A stretch of DNA of 64,000 bases from Cymodocea nodosa (GCA_036874045.1 CM072344.1:8218501-8282500), one strand, 5' to 3'; shown: positions 12,721 to 25,576, counted from the stretch's first letter. Made by a program: numbers and translations. The notes: a model not told the origin generated them from the sequence alone.

Positions 12721-13068
12721 TGTAGGATCGTATGACTACACAAGAAAGGGGTGAATTGTATTTTTCAACATTTTCGATTATAATTGAAACTTTAAAACTC
12801 AAAAATAAGTCGAGACACTATTTTCATAAAATCATTTTTATTCAAGGTTTCAATTACAATATACAATTCAATTCTCCTCATAAATTGTAGATACAATTAT
12901 ATATCGATACCATGTTTCATCTATATAATTTCATAACTACAAACAGAGAAAACTAATTTGCGAAATTTAAAACATTTCTCCCTGTTTGAGATCTTTCTTC
13001 TTCTTCTTCTCTTTCTTCTTTAGTAATTCTTCAGTGATGAATATCTAATCTTTCTCTACTTCACCAAG
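12721..13068 (-). repeat. B 3' LTR remnant
   Basis: The sequence aligns with 48204-48540, the beginning of B's other LTR in plus orientation. The match ends near 13060-13070 in a CT-rich stretch, where it joins the 3' untranslated part of element A. The remaining 1.3 kb of this LTR is missing, so a large deletion lies at this junction. Confidence 0.8.
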
Positions 13069-13080
13069 ACCCAACTTAGG

Positions 13081-16000
13081 TTAGTAGCAGCAATAGACGT
13101 TGAGTAAGTCCAAGCAATGCTTGAACTTGCTTTCAATAACGTCCTTTGTAAACATATCAACTGGATTGTCCTTTGTGTTGACCTTCATAATCTTTATCCT
13201 GTCTTCATTCCTAAGGAAGTGATACTTAACATCAATATGTTTAGTTCTATCATGAAAGACATTATCTATGGAGAGACAAATAGCGTTAAGACTATCACAG
13301 AAGATATCAGCTTTATCAATGCGCCAACCAAAGTCTCCAAGTAAGCCTTTCAACCAAATCCCTTCCTTTACAGCTTCTGTCATAGCCACATATTCAGCCT
13401 CAGTTGTGGACAGAGATATCATAGGCTGAAGAGTTGATTTCCAACTCACAATAGAACCTGCAAATGTAAAAACATAACCAGATAATGATCTCCTTCTGTC
13501 AACATCACCTACATAGTATGAGTTTGTATAACCAGCCATAGTACAACCCTGATCTGCTGCATACATCAAGCCAACACCTGGAGTTCCTTTTAAATATTTG
13601 AATATCCTTTTAACTGCTTTCTAATGTTCCCTACCTGGATTGGACATGAACCTACTAACAACACTCAAAGGATATGCTAGATCAGGCCTAGTGCATACCA
13701 TAGCATACATAAGACTTCCAACTACCTGTGCATAAGGAACTCGCTGCATATCAAGCTTTTCAGAATCAGTTTGTGGACACATCACAGATGACAATTTGAC
13801 ATTTCTATCATAAGGCGTGCTAATGGCTTTGCATGAAGCCATACCAAATTTGCTAAGGATCTTCTCAATATACTTCTGTTGATTCAAAAACATTTTACCA
13901 GAATTTCTTTCACGCCTAATCTCCATTCCAAGAATTCTACCAACTGAACCAAGATCCTTCATATCAAATTCTGATTTTAATGTGTCCTTCAGCTCCTGTA
14001 TCACTTCGATATTCTTCGCAGCTATAAGAATATCATCAACATACAATAACAAATAAACATGTGTACTCTTATCAAGAGTTTTAACATATACACATGAATC
14101 ATAGTTGCTGCATCTAAAACCAACTTTAACTATAAAGGCATCAAACCTTTTGTACCATTGTAGTGGTGACTGTTTAAGTCCATACAAGGACTTATTTAAT
14201 TTGCACACCCAATTAGATTTACCTTTCACCACAAACCCTGTTGGTTGTTCCATCCAAATATTTTCTTCCAACTCACCATGCAAGAAGGCCGTCTTTACAT
14301 TTAGTTGTTCCAATTCTAAATTCTATGCTACAACAATGGATAACAAAATTCTAATAGATGTATGACGTACAACAGGAGCAAATACCTCATTGAAGTCAAC
14401 TCCTTCTTGCTGTGAATAACCTTTGTCGACTAATCTTGCCTTGTGCTGCACACCTGCGTTGCCTTGAGTCCTAATCTTCTTCTTATAGACCCATTTGCAA
14501 TCAACAATATTTGTGTTCTTTGGACGTTTCACTAGTTCCCAAGACTTGTTCTTATGGAGAGATTGGAGTTCCTCTTCCATAGCAGACATCCAAAGACCAG
14601 CTTTTGAATCTTTCATTGCAGCTTCATATGTAGGTGGATCAACAGAATCCTCTACCTCAACTGCTACTTGTAAGGAAAAAGCAACCAAACTGTCGTAGCC
14701 ATATCTAATCGGAGGTCTAACGTCTTTTCTAGGACGATCTTTGCCAATGGTTCTTGGTGGTGGTTGCCCCACCTCTTCCTTCTCAACTTCATTTTCTTGA
14801 GTTTCAGATGAGATTTCTCTAATTTCAACTTGATCAGTGATAGGCGGCTGCTGTGCATCATCTATCTCCACCTGTTCAGGAAGGGTGTGCTCAATTTTTG
14901 GTATTTCACCTGCTAGTTTATCTGTTGCCTGCAAAAGAGAATTCTTATCAAAAGTAACATCACGACTATATATTACTTTGTGAGATTCAATATCATATAT
15001 CCTGTATCCCTTTACACCAACACCATAGCCCACAAATATGCCTTTCTTGGCACGTGGTTCCAGCTTACCATTGTTCACATGATAGTAAGTTGGACACCCA
15101 AAAATTCTGAGCTTTGAATAAGTAGCAGATCTTTTCAACCATACCTCAAGAGGTATCTTCCCATCTAAGGCACTAGAAGGGGACTTGTTCACCAAATAGG
15201 AAGCTGTGTTAACAGCCTTTGCCCAAAACTTCTTGCTTAAACCTGCATGAGACAGCATATAACATGCCTTTTCTAGGAGTGTTCTATTCAATCTTTCAAC
15301 CACTCCATTTTGCTGAGGGGTATACCTAACAGTGTTATGCCGTGTAATGCCTTCATCTTTACAAAAGTTATCAAATTCTTGAGAACAAAACTTAAGACCA
15401 TTATCAGTTCTAAGATATTTTACCTTTCTGTCTGTTTGGTTTTCTACCAGCTTCTTCCAATGCTTGAAGCAAGAAAAAACTTCACTTTTGTGTGTCAAAA
15501 AGAAAACCCAGTTCATCCTTGAATGATAGTCAATGATAGAAAGAAAATATCTGGAACCTGCAATAGAAGGCTGACGTGAAGGCCCCCAACAATCGACATG
15601 AATATAATCAAGAACTCCCTTGGAGCTATGTTGACTGCATGCAAATAACACTCTTTTCTGTTTGCCAAAGACACAATGCTTGCACATGTCAATACAAACA
15701 ACCTTGTGCCCATCAAACTTGCCCATACTACTCAGTTTCTACATTCCTTTCTACCCCAAATGACCCATCCTTGAGTGCCACATGATAGAAAAATCCTGCT
15801 AACCAGATATAGCTGATGTAGCTGTGCCAATAATTGGAGTGCCTTGCAAAATGTATAAGGGACCAGATTTGGTTCCCTTCATAACAACTAATGAGCCTTT
15901 CAGTATGCTGATCTTCCCCTCACCACCTGTATATCTATAACCCTTAGCATCAAGGGTCATTAGTGAGATCAGACTTTTTCCAAGCTTTGGGATGTGCCAA

Positions 16001-17013
16001 ACGTCCTCCAGAATTCTAACTTTGCCATCATGCAGTTTAAATTTTATAGTGCCCACACCAACTCTAGAACACACATCATCATTGGCCAAAGTCACTTGAC
16101 CACCCTCCACTTGCTCGTAGGTGTCAAAATACTCCCTAGTAGGAGTCATATGATGTGAAGCTCCTGAGTCCATAATTCATTGATCATCAGAATAGGCACT
16201 ACAACAAACTGTAAGAGAAAAGTCATCACCTGACGTAGAACTAGTTTCTGCCACAACAACCTTTCCTTTGTTCATAAGCTTGGGACAATGTGATTTCTAG
16301 TGTCCTTTCTCCTTATAGTAATGGCAAGTATCCCTAGAGTACTTGCCCTTCGACTTACTTCTGCTTCTATTCTTCCCTCCACCTTGTCTCTGGCTTCTTC
16401 CCCTGTTCTCTTGCTACTGAGCTGAGAGGCCAACACCACTTGCCTCATTTCTACCATGCACCATGTGCCTGAGCTCCCTAGAATGAAGGCTGGACCTCAC
16501 TTCTTCTAGTGTAATTGAATCTCTTCCAACTACACAAGACTGAACAAAGTTTTCATAACTCAATGGGAGTGAACAAAGCAAGATAAGAGTTGCATCTTCA
16601 TCTTTTATGATTACTACAATATTCTTGAGTTCCATCAGAATAGCATTTAGTTGATTTAAATGTTGCTTAAGAGGTACACCTATCATCTTTAAAGAGAACA
16701 GTCTTTGCTTTAACAACAATTTGTTTGTTATAGACTTAGTCATATACAATGACTCAAGTTTTTGCCAAAGACCTAACGAGGTAGATTCATCAGCAACTTC
16801 TATTATAACTTCATCAAACAAACATAACAAGATGGTGGAGTGAGCTTTCTCCTCTTGCAATTCAAACTCTGGCGAATTTTTGTTTAGAGTAGTTTCCTTA
16901 TTTAAAGGAGCCCAAATACCTTGTTGCTTTAGAAGTGCTTTCATCTTAATTTGCCATAAGCTGAAGTTATTCTTACCAACAAACTTTTCTATCTTCAACC
17001 TTGAAGTATTCAT
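13081..17013 (-). pseudogene. Tork/Tnt1-like gag-pol polyprotein
   Basis: One frame of about 1310 codons, the usual Tnt1-like length, runs from ATG at 17013 (MNTSRLKIEKF). In order it has the gag domain, a zinc knuckle (about 16290-16330), protease (MDSGASHHM, 16160), the integrase core (GPSRQPS, RTDNG, QQNGVVERLNR), RT with YVDD (about 14025) and RNase H (TTEAEYVAM, about 13400). At least eight in-frame stops occur, near 16415, 16294, 16175, 15797, 15748, 15736, 14324 and 13622. Most fit TGG-to-TAG/TGA or CAG-to-TAG. The zinc knuckle reads CHYY, so its second cysteine is lost. RT and integrase catalytic residues are intact. The lineage call rests on these motifs and is firm at superfamily level. 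Confidence 0.92.
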
Positions 17014-17564
17014 GTCTTCAAAACAACAAACAACCAGCAATACACACGAGATACAATGTGATTTCAACAAACACAATTCTACGGCAAGGTACACAATAGC
17101 AAGCAATATCTCAACAACAATATGCTATTGAAACTACTAATTTCAACGAAATGCAATCAGCCACAAGCCAAGCACACTACTTAGCAAAAAACAGTAGCAA
17201 ATACTCGCACAAACCAAGCACAAAACCACAATCACAAAATGCCCAAAATCTAACAATCAAAGAGTCACTCATCTAGAAAACTACTATGCGCTAGCCAGAC
17301 GCCTCCTGCTGTGTCTCTTTGAATATGAAACTTCTGACTACGAAATTTTAAAGGAAGGAATTTCAGAAAGCTTACTACACGTCCTCAAAATTTGAGACGC
17401 AATGGAGCACAGACGAGGAAGGCGCACAACTTGGCGATGGAGTGTGCAGACTGGCGCTAGCGATGACGGCAGTTACGGCAATGGGGGATATCCTTGCGAA
17501 AATGGCTTGAACCTTGATCAATCTCTTCAAAATTTCAGATGCAAACCCGGAGATGTCCAACCTA
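17014..17564 (-). other. 5' leader of element A
   Basis: The untranslated leader lies between the primer site and the gag start. The same leader occurs in plus orientation in K (58343-58869). Short open frames occur on both strands but none has family support. Confidence 0.7.
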
Positions 17565-17576
17565 GCTCTAATACCA
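17565..17576 (-). other. tRNA-Met primer binding site of A
   Basis: On the minus strand the 12 bases read TGGTATTAGAGC, one mismatch from the complement of the initiator tRNA-Met 3' end (TGGTATCAGAGC). The site lies 2 bases from the LTR end. Confidence 0.85.
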
Positions 17577-17578
17577 AT

Positions 17579-17949
17579 TGTTGTGCGGAAAGATCAAACA
17601 AACATGGAGCATCTAGGGGTGGCGTGGAGAAGAGATCTGCGTGGAAGAGAGGATTGTGAGTGGAGAATTCGAAGAACAACAAATTTATGTGGTTCCCCAA
17701 CATGAGTAAGTCCACGGGTGATCAATCTATCATGATTCCTTGCTGTATGGTTGCTGGAACAAAGAAGGGGGAAAATGAAATCAAGGGATGGTTTGGCATA
17801 GCATCCCTTGGACGTGGATGACCCCTTACATATATAGGGGCAACGGTTGGTGATACCCAAAAGACAAGTTTGGCCCTGTACAAATTATCAAAGAAATACA
17901 ACCATATACAAAGACACATACATATGCTTGATGGAAGACACACGCATCA
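17579..17949 (-). repeat. 5' LTR of element A
   Basis: This 371-bp LTR reads TGATGCGTGTG at its start and CCGCACAACA at its end on the minus strand. It aligns with K's LTR at 57960-58328. The next five bases, CACTC (17950-17954), are the candidate target copy; the partner copy is lost. Confidence 0.85.
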
Positions 17950-18860
17950 CACTCTTCTATTTTCTTTGTTAATTCAGTTAATTTAACTTAAAGCATAGTG
18001 ATTGAATCTATTTCATGCATTCCCCTTGGCAATATTCTTTTATCTGCAATAGCTTCAATTGAGTTTTCCCACTATGTAATTCTTTTTGCAAAGTTTTCTA
18101 AGTATGCCCATGCTTCTTTACTACACAATTTTAAAAATCCATTCTAACAAGTAGATTCTAATAAAAATTTCGTTGAAACATTTATGCCTTCATAAATTAT
18201 ACTTATCAATTGTGCTTTACTCATCGCATGATGTGGACATTGAGTTAGTAAATCTTTAAATCTTTAAAGATATTTCCAGAATGATTCTCCCTATTTTTGG
18301 CTACACATTAATATTTCATTTTTCTTTTCAATCGTTTGATGTGTTGGATAATATTTTTCCAGAAAAATAGAGCAAAATTCAGTCCATGTAGAAATTGAAT
18401 CAGGCGATAGAGTATATAACCATCTCTTAGTTGTGTCTTTTAAAGCAAAAGGGATATATCTAAGTTTAATAGCATCTATTCTCATATTCGGCATTTTCAT
18501 CATTTGACAAACTTTATTAAATTCTCTAAGAAAATAATAGGCATCCTCTCTTTCTAATCCATGAAAATGTGGCAATTGACTAATATAATTAGATTTCAAT
18601 TCAAACCTATCTCCCTTAAAGTTTGGCAATTGAATACATGAAGGTTCATCAACTAATTTAGGATATAGAATTTCCCCTAATGGTTTCTCTACTAGAGCAG
18701 CCATATCTTCGTTCTCTTTTAAAGAAAGGTTAGCTACACCCCTAAGGATTTCGTTAAAGTCTAATTCAGAAATTTTTTTAGTACGTCTCTATGTTGAATA
18801 ATCCTATGTAGGTGTTCTTACTAATCGTTTAGTGCTAGGAGAATGAATCCATGTGCTCAT
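17950..18860 (-). pseudogene. Athila capsid (gag CA) gene of C, interrupted by A
   Basis: The minus-strand frame starts at ATG 18860 and carries the conserved capsid region PNFKGDRFELKSNYISQLP, HFHGLEREDAYYFLREF and KRWLYTLSPDSISTWTEF (18630 to 18370). It aligns with N's capsid frame at 35931-36830. A is inserted where N reads LTKKIEEL. Upstream of it lie C's accessory cassette and then the LTR, with no pol in between. Stops and substitutions are present. Confidence 0.8.
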
Positions 18861-19767
18861 AAACTCTTAACAGAAAATAAAATAACATAACAGAAGATTA
18901 ATTACGTACTAGTCTGAAGCTTTATATTCAGTAAATAGTTGTTGACAGATGAAGTTGAATCAGTTGCTTCTCCTTCCAGTTCCCCAACAAATTTTCTTTT
19001 CTCAAATGCTGGTAACTTGTAAACAACATTATATTCTATATTTATAATGCACGTCCATAAAGCAAATGAATCTCGTTGCAAAAACAGGTCTTGTAACATG
19101 TAGTATGGTTCCTATTTTTATGGGTACGTGTGCCACTTCTAATTTCAAATTTTAGTAACTGCTAAACTCACGAAGTTTCGTTCGTGGCTAAAAGAATAAC
19201 CGTTTAGCTTAATCCACGAACTAACCTCGTTGAGTTACAGATAACTCAACGGAGTGACCTTATATTATATTATATTATTGGCCTCGTGGAGTTAAAGTTA
19301 ACTTAATGGACTTACTTCATTGAGTTAACACTTAGCAACCTCTAAGTTTACTCCTTGTATTAACTTCTATACTTTTCTTCTCTCCTGCATTTTTCCAACT
19401 TAAATAAAATTAAATACATGTCATTAATGCAGCATTCTAATTAAAAATCATTTACATTTGAACATTATATAAATATTTAACTTGCAGTTCATTTCATGTT
19501 ATGCAGAATTTATATTTTACTTTGCAGCATGCAGATATTTTCAAGCATTAATTCGTTATCTTGCCTTTAATCTTGTCATTCAGCAGATTGCATAATGTTC
19601 AAATAGTTGTTTAATATTCAAGATAGTTCATCTAGTACATCATTCTCAAACACAATGCAAAATCATCTGATAAACATACATTCATTTCTATGAATAGTGT
19701 ATATTACAATCAGTTAGATATTTTTCATACAAATATATACAATTACAAGTAGACGAACAATACAATT
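18861..19767. other. Noncoding part of C between accessory ORF and capsid
   Basis: Positions 18900-19110 match the region before N's capsid gene (35714-35920). Positions 19110-19760 match N's 32460-33180 and include hairpins with GTTGAGTTA/TAACTCAAC arms near 19225-19340. No gene with support is visible; a minus-strand open stretch near 18902-19099 continues the pre-capsid region and carries the phrase GELEGEATDST, also recognisable in N. Confidence 0.6.
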
Positions 19768-20865
19768 TTAATATTTTCTCCTAAGTTCATCTACTTCCTT
19801 CTAGAGCTTTTCTACTTGTTACTCTAATTGGTTAATCCTTTCTACAGCTCCTGTAATTCCTCTAGAAGGTTCAGCAATCTCTACAGCTACATAATTTCTA
19901 TATTCTTTCACTGAAATAGTTCTTGATCTTATCTTTTTAGATGCCCATTTCGTGAAATCGATATAGTCCACCATCAGCAGTGGAATCAAATCTCCATAAA
20001 ATAATTTCTTCTTTACTACTTTCAGCTTGGAGATGAAAACTACAGACCAATTTATCTGAATTCTGTTCACAACTTGTACTTGCTGAAAATGCTCCACCGA
20101 TTCTGGCATTTTTGCTTCTGCTTTTGTCTATGGTGGTGAGCCGGCAAAACTCTCCACTCTGTCTTGAATACTGTCCAAAATTTGCTGAAGAATTCTTTGC
20201 TCTTTAGTGGAGTCTGTCGAGTCATCTCTTTCCATATATACTTGTTTAGCTTCTTGTTCATTTTTTTTTTTTTTTCTTCTTCCTCCTAACTACCAATCTG
20301 CATTGTCATTGTTCTTTCTGATTCTGTGGTAGATTGGGATGGAGTTCCAAGCAAATTAGCTTCTGCCCTAATTTTTGTTTCTTCTATTTGTAGAGGCTAT
20401 AGACTAGTTTTAGCCTATTTTTCTTCTTTTCTTTGCTCTTGCTGCTGCTGCTCCTCCTCTTCAGAATCGGATAGCAGGTTTACAAAATTTGGCTCTACAG
20501 GCCCTACTAACATTTGTCTTTTAGATTTAATCTCCTCTTGATATTCAGACACTACTTCTTTTCCTTTCCTTTTTCTAGTTAATTGTGCCTGGTCTTCCTC
20601 TTCCTCGTTTGAGATTAAATCCACAAAAATAGGCTTTATAGGCCTTTGAGCCACAGGTACTAGCTCTTCCTATTTAACTCTTTCCATCATTACTAGTCTC
20701 GATGGACCAGCTTCATCTCCTCTTGTAGCAAGTCTAGTAGTAGCTTCACGATGCTGTTCCACTTTGATTTTATATTGGGCTTTCAGCTTTTCTGTAGCCC
20801 TCTTTTTGCACCATGCATCAAACACCAGATGTGCTATAGCTACTGCCAATTCTTCTGGTTCTCCT
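19768..20865 (-). pseudogene. Accessory ORF of C, 3' part
   Basis: This is the C-terminal part of the accessory protein, interrupted at 20865 by M1 and continuing at 43216. It includes the acidic stretches (DLISNEEEEDQAQL, SDSEEEEQQQQEQ), the NRIQINWSVVFISKLK segment and the ending VDELRRKY. Compared with N (33189-34860) about 0.5 kb is missing near 20100, with a frame change. Its orientation is the same as C's LTR and capsid gene, the opposite of N. Confidence 0.75.
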
Positions 20866-22344
20866 TTTAGGACCTTAGTATTTTGATAATGCAAAAACCT
20901 GTGCGAGGAAACAAATTGTATTTCATAGTTAAGACAGCTCAGCAAAAGATCAGAAGGTAGATAAAGTCATTACAGATAGTTCAGAATGGGCTGCAAGAGA
21001 TAAACAAGATATTAGAAGGTTACCAGGCTTAACTATCCAGAAGAGATATATTTTCGGTGAGTTATCAGGCCTAAGTATCCGGAAGACAATTTAAAGCAAT
21101 AGAAATTCAATCAGGGAGTTAGAAAGATGGCTATATGGAAAATCGGAGAGTTAGAAAGTTAACTATCCGAAAAACAAGAAGAATCGAAAAGTTACTGTAG
21201 CTAACTATCCAAAACTTAAGTCATTCAATTAACCACGTGCAGAAATCCAGAACAGAAGCTTAAAGGACTTTTCGGAGAGCTAGAAAGCTAACTATCCGAC
21301 TTTTTCGGTGAGTTACAGGTATAACTATCTTAAACTTAAGTCATTCAATTAACCACGTGCAGAATTAAAGAGACAGCTGTCGGAAGTTTAGATGAAGAAA
21401 ATCGGAGAGTTACTGTAGTTGACTATCCGATAGTTAAGAGAATTTCGGTGAGTTACAACTGCAAGTATACGAACTTTAAATACTTCACGTGAATAACTTA
21501 AATCTCACGTGACAAAAGAACTTAAGTGGATTTTCGGTGAGTTACGATCATCCTTTGGAAAGTTACATAAATAACTATCTGAAAGTTTGAGAAAATCGAA
21601 AGGTTATCTTGAAACACCTTTCCAAACAGTAACTTACCATATTTGGATCTACAAACTTAGCAAGTACAGTAGAATAAATCTGTTGAAGAAAAAATATGTT
21701 CGTTGGATGTTCAAGCATAAAAACAGACAAATCATTCAATATTCAGAGAACTGAAATGTGAGATTACAGATATAATTACATATAGAGATACAGTATACAT
21801 TGCAGATCAATTACTGATATAGAAGAAAGCTCAATTCAGTCTAATAAGGAATCGATTGAAAGCTGGATTTTACAAGAAGATTCTTAAAGCTCTCCAAGTG
21901 TTGAATGTCTGATCTAAGAAGGATCATTTGGTTCGTGGCTTCAACCTTAAAGCTTCATTCATTTGTTGGTTTGAGTTTCGACCTGAAAACTCAAGAGGTT
22001 GGTTTTCTGGAGTTTATACCTGAAAACTTCTGTGTGGTTGGTTAGAGCTACGACCTGAAAGCTCAAGTGGTTGGTTCTTGCTTCAACCTGAAAGCAAGTG
22101 TGTAAGTGTTGGTTGAAACACTTAGTGAAGCCCAAGTGATCCTTAGGGGTGGACTAGCCGAGTTGGTGAACCACCTAAAATTCCCTTGTGTTTCTTACTT
22201 TATTTTCGCTGTCCATGTTTATTTATATCTGATTAGTACTTGTGCAAACAGATTAATCAAATTAGTTAGAAAAGTTAAAAATAGTCTCAAATTCACACCG
22301 ATCACCTTTCACCCCCCCTTTGGTGAAGCCATACATTCCTAACA
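20866..22344 (+). repeat. 5' LTR of M1
   Basis: This 1479-bp LTR ends CCTAACA at 22344. The stretch 21000-21610 holds an array of hairpins with arms like TCGGAGAGTTA and TAACTATCCGA, and three CACGTG G-boxes. The right part has five repeats of a GGTTGGTT...ACCTGAAA phrase (21950-22095). It matches the split 3' LTR, and the summed lengths differ by only a few bases. Confidence 0.92.
21000..21610 (+). repeat. Hairpin array in the M1 LTR
   Basis: Repeated imperfect inverted repeats occur every 30-60 bases. The clearest is at 21143-21170: an 11-base arm TCGGAGAGTTA, a 6-base loop and TAACTATCCGA, with one mismatch. Others lie near 21030-21085, 21270-21300, 21300-21335 and 21400-21430. The same array is repeated in the 3' LTR (25240-25560 and 42260-42480). 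Confidence 0.75.
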
Positions 22345-22346
22345 AT

Positions 22347-22357
22347 TGGTATCAGAG
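22347..22357 (+). other. tRNA-Met primer binding site of M1
   Basis: TGGTATCAGAG matches the complement of the initiator tRNA-Met 3' end over 11 bases, 2 bases after the LTR end. Confidence 0.9.
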
Positions 22358-22396
22358 TAGGTTGATCTCCTTTTATAGAGTTAACCATTTGAGATC

Positions 22397-23924
22397 ATGG
22401 CCTCTTTTCACAGAGAGGGTCAGAATATCCATTGTCCTCTCCTGTTTGATGGTATTAATTATAATTACTAGAAAAATAGGATGGAATGTTTCCTTAGAAG
22501 CTCAGATGTGAGTTTATGGAAAATGGTTGTTCTAGGAACACCTATTCCACCTAATCATGAGGATGACTGGACTGAGGAGGATGAGAGAATCATCCAAATG
22601 GATGCTTGAGGGCTGAATATCATTTACTATGCCTTATCTACTGAACAATATAATAAAGTTTCAGCTTGTAAATCTACTCATGAGGCTTGGAACACTCTTT
22701 AAATAACCTTTAAAGGAACCAGCGAAGTGAAAGACACTAAAATCAGCATTTTACTTAGAAAGCTTGAATTATTTAAAATGCTTGATGATGAAACAATTAC
22801 AGATATGTTTGCTAGATTCATTGAGATTATTAATGGCTTAAGAGGTTTGGGAAAGGAATTTCTATTCGTGAACAGGTGCAGAAAATCCTAAGAAGCTTAA
22901 CTATGGAATGGAAGCAAAAGTCCACATCTGTACAAGATTCCAAAGACCTCAACAAATACTTAGTAGAGGATCTAATGGGTAATCTGCTGGCCCATGAAGT
23001 TCAAATGAAAGAATGGAAAGATGAGGAAGGAAGTGCTAAAAAGAAAACTAAAACAAAGAAAGAACTAGCCTTTCCATCAACACAGGAACTTCAAAGCTCG
23101 GATGATGATGAAGTTGTGCTATTGGCAAGAAAGTTCAAAAAATGGATGAAGAAAAAGAACCAAGCTAGCACATCTAAAAGTCTTGCTCCAATATGCTTTA
23201 AATGCAAGAAGCAGGGACATATACAACCTGATTGTCCACTGCAACTAGAAGAAGAAAAAGAAATGAAGAAGAAGAAGAGGAGCTACAAAAAGAAAATGGC
23301 ATTGAAGGCTACTTGGAATGATAGTAGTTCTTCTAGTAACTCATCTAACTCAGATGAAGAGGTACCAGTAAACTGTGCTATACAGCACAAGAGGTATGTT
23401 CCACTTCATCTCAAAGTGATTCTGATGTAGACAATGATAATCTAGATGTAAATATTCTTTTGTCTACTGTTGATAGTTTATATGTTAAATGCAAAAATTA
23501 TAAAAAGGAAATTAAGCATGTAACTGCATGTTTAGATGAAGCACATATTGAACTTGAAAATCTAAATGTTGAAGATAGAAAATGCAATAATGATGAATTG
23601 ATAAATGAAAATGAAAAATTGAAATATGAAATTACTGATTTGAAAAATACTGTGCATAAATTTACCAATGGACAAAAAGGATTAGTTCAAATCATTGGTT
23701 CTCAAAGATATAGTTTAAATAGATTTGGCCTAGGGTATGCTACTCCACAAGAAATACCGTACTGTGGTGGTCTTATCCGATCTTATAGAGATGGTACAAC
23801 AATGTTTGCCATCAAAAGAAGATCTGGATCAATGTGGCTGCCAAAAGGCAATAAATTAAATACTGTTAGGACTAACACTTATGGACCCAAGAAAGTATAG
23901 GTACCAAAATCTATTTCTATTTGA
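22397..23924 (+). pseudogene. SIRE-type gag of M1
   Basis: The start MASFHREGQNIHCP is followed by a UBN2-type copia gag domain (to about 23000), a lysine-rich stretch, a CCHC zinc knuckle (CFKCKKQGHIQPDC, 23195-23236) and a coiled-coil-like C-terminus. The end reads YGPKKV, stop, VPK; most SIRE proteins have a tryptophan there. Three stops lie before 22720, a one-base deletion changes frame near 22862, and a second frame change lies near 23350-23390. The zinc knuckle is intact. No protease, integrase or RT follows, unlike B, where the GPQQHWVP segment leads into protease. Confidence 0.85.
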
Positions 23925-25064
23925 ATTGCAGGATTACATTAGTTAGGGGGAGCAACTAATTTACAGTGTCAAATTATTTTCTGCAAATCAATGGTATGAT
24001 TAATTAGAGAAGGTTGGAAAATTTGAAAATCTGTTATGAGAGTAACTATTTGATATTGCAAGAGGCACCATAAATTGGTAGAAAGTGCTCACATAGACTG
24101 AGTGGAAATCATGCCTAAATTCTTGATACTCAAGGAGAGAAAAATTTGCAACAATTAGAAACAAGTATTATTAGAAAAAGAAGAATCTCATGAAGAGAAA
24201 TTTTTTAAGAAGCTAAATAGTTGGTAATCAGAAGGTAATCAGTAAAGGATCAATTATGATGTTCTAAAATTAACAAGTGGTATGATATATGTCATTTTTG
24301 CAAAACATGTGCAACAAATCTATCTACAAGGAAAATCATATATGTAGGGGGAGAACCTACTATTTGAAGAGAGTTTAGAATGTTACCTTAGTGCAAGAAG
24401 AAAGTATATAAAGAAGGTACGCATATAGGGGGAGAGCCTATAACTTGCTATTAATTATCAAACAACCTCCATATAGAGAGGGGGAGAGCTTATGTCAACA
24501 ATTGGTATGAGACAAGGATTGAAGAAATTGACACTTCAATTGATATTGTGCTCAAATAAGAAAGAAGAAAAGCAGTACAACATCAAAAAAAAAAAGAAAA
24601 AAAAAGACTGCAATGATGAAAATATCTCAACAATTGATATCAGCACACCAACAGTCAAACAATTGATGCACAATCAAAATTGATACACGAAGATATTGAT
24701 GCAATCAATTCTTTCAATATTTGATATCAAACAGGATTAGAAAACTGTTATGGGATTAGATATTACATCTTGAAAATAAGGGGAGAAATATAGTAGTTAT
24801 TTCAACAAAAGAAAATTGTTAAAGAACAAGGAGAGAAGAAACTCTTTTTATTTAATGACAAAAAGGGGGAGAAGAATATGGAAATTACAGTATTGAATTT
24901 CTTAGCACTCAGACAAGGGGAGAAATTAACTTCATGGTATTGTATTCACTGTAAATCTTTGCTTTACTTACTTTCTGTGTGACTGAATGTATAGAGAAAA
25001 TCTAGGGAGTGAAATACATGTAATTTAATGTAAAGGATTTTGTCATTATCAAAAAGGGGGACAT
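23925..25064 (+). other. 3' noncoding region of M1 with seven purine tracts
   Basis: No gene is visible. Polypurine-tract-like runs of GGGG(G)AGA occur near 23946, 24347, 24428, 24479, 24863 and 24917, and the real tract AAAAAGGGGGACAT lies right before the LTR at 25051-25064. Between them are repeats of a short phrase CAA(C/T)AATTG(G/A)TAT. Confidence 0.7.
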
Positions 25065-25576
25065 TGTTAGGACCCTAATATTTTGATAATACAAAAACCT
25101 GTGTGAGGAAACAAATTGTATTTCACAGTTAAGACAATTCAGCAAAAGATCAGAAGGTAGATAAAGTCATTACAGATAGTTCAGAATGGGCTGCAAGAGA
25201 TAAATAAGATATTAGAAGGTTACCAGGCTTAACTATCTGGAAGAGATATATTTTCGGTGAGTTACCAGACCTAAGTATTTGGAAGACAATTTAAAGTAGC
25301 AGAAATTCAATCGGAGAGTTAGAAAGATGGCTATATGGAAAATCGGAGAGTTAGAAAGTTAACTATCCAAAAAATAAGAAGAATCAGAAAGTTACTGTAG
25401 CTAACTATCCGAAACTTAAGTTATTCAATTAACCATGTAGAGAAATCCAAAACAAAAGCTTAAAGGACTTTTCAGAGAGTTAGAAAGCTAACTATCTGAT
25501 TTTTTCGATGAGTTACAGGTATAACTATCCGAAACTTAAGTCATTCAATTAACCACGTGTAGAATTAAAGAGACAA
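25065..25576 (+). repeat. 3' LTR of M1, first part
   Basis: It starts TGTTAGGACCC after the polypurine tract and matches 20866-21375. It is broken at 25576 by N, with GACAA as the left target copy. The homologous uninterrupted site in the 5' LTR reads AGAGACAGCTG. Confidence 0.92.

Larger units (their letters stand above)
13069..17949 (-). mobile_element. A: Tork/Tnt1-like Ty1/copia element lacking its 3' LTR
   Basis: On the minus strand the order is 5' LTR (17949 to 17579), tRNA-Met primer site, leader, and a full-length gag-pol frame (17013 to 13081). The 3' LTR is absent because the sequence joins B's LTR near 13068. The element sits in the capsid gene of C, which resumes at 17950. Confidence 0.85.

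Noticed and set aside
17375..17943. Several short frames on both strands in the A LTR and leader
   Set aside because: They lie in LTR and untranslated leader and recur in K as the mirror image; no family match is recognisable.
21000..21610. CRISPR-like array
   Set aside because: Repeat units vary in sequence and spacing, there are no uniform spacers, and the context is a plant LTR.
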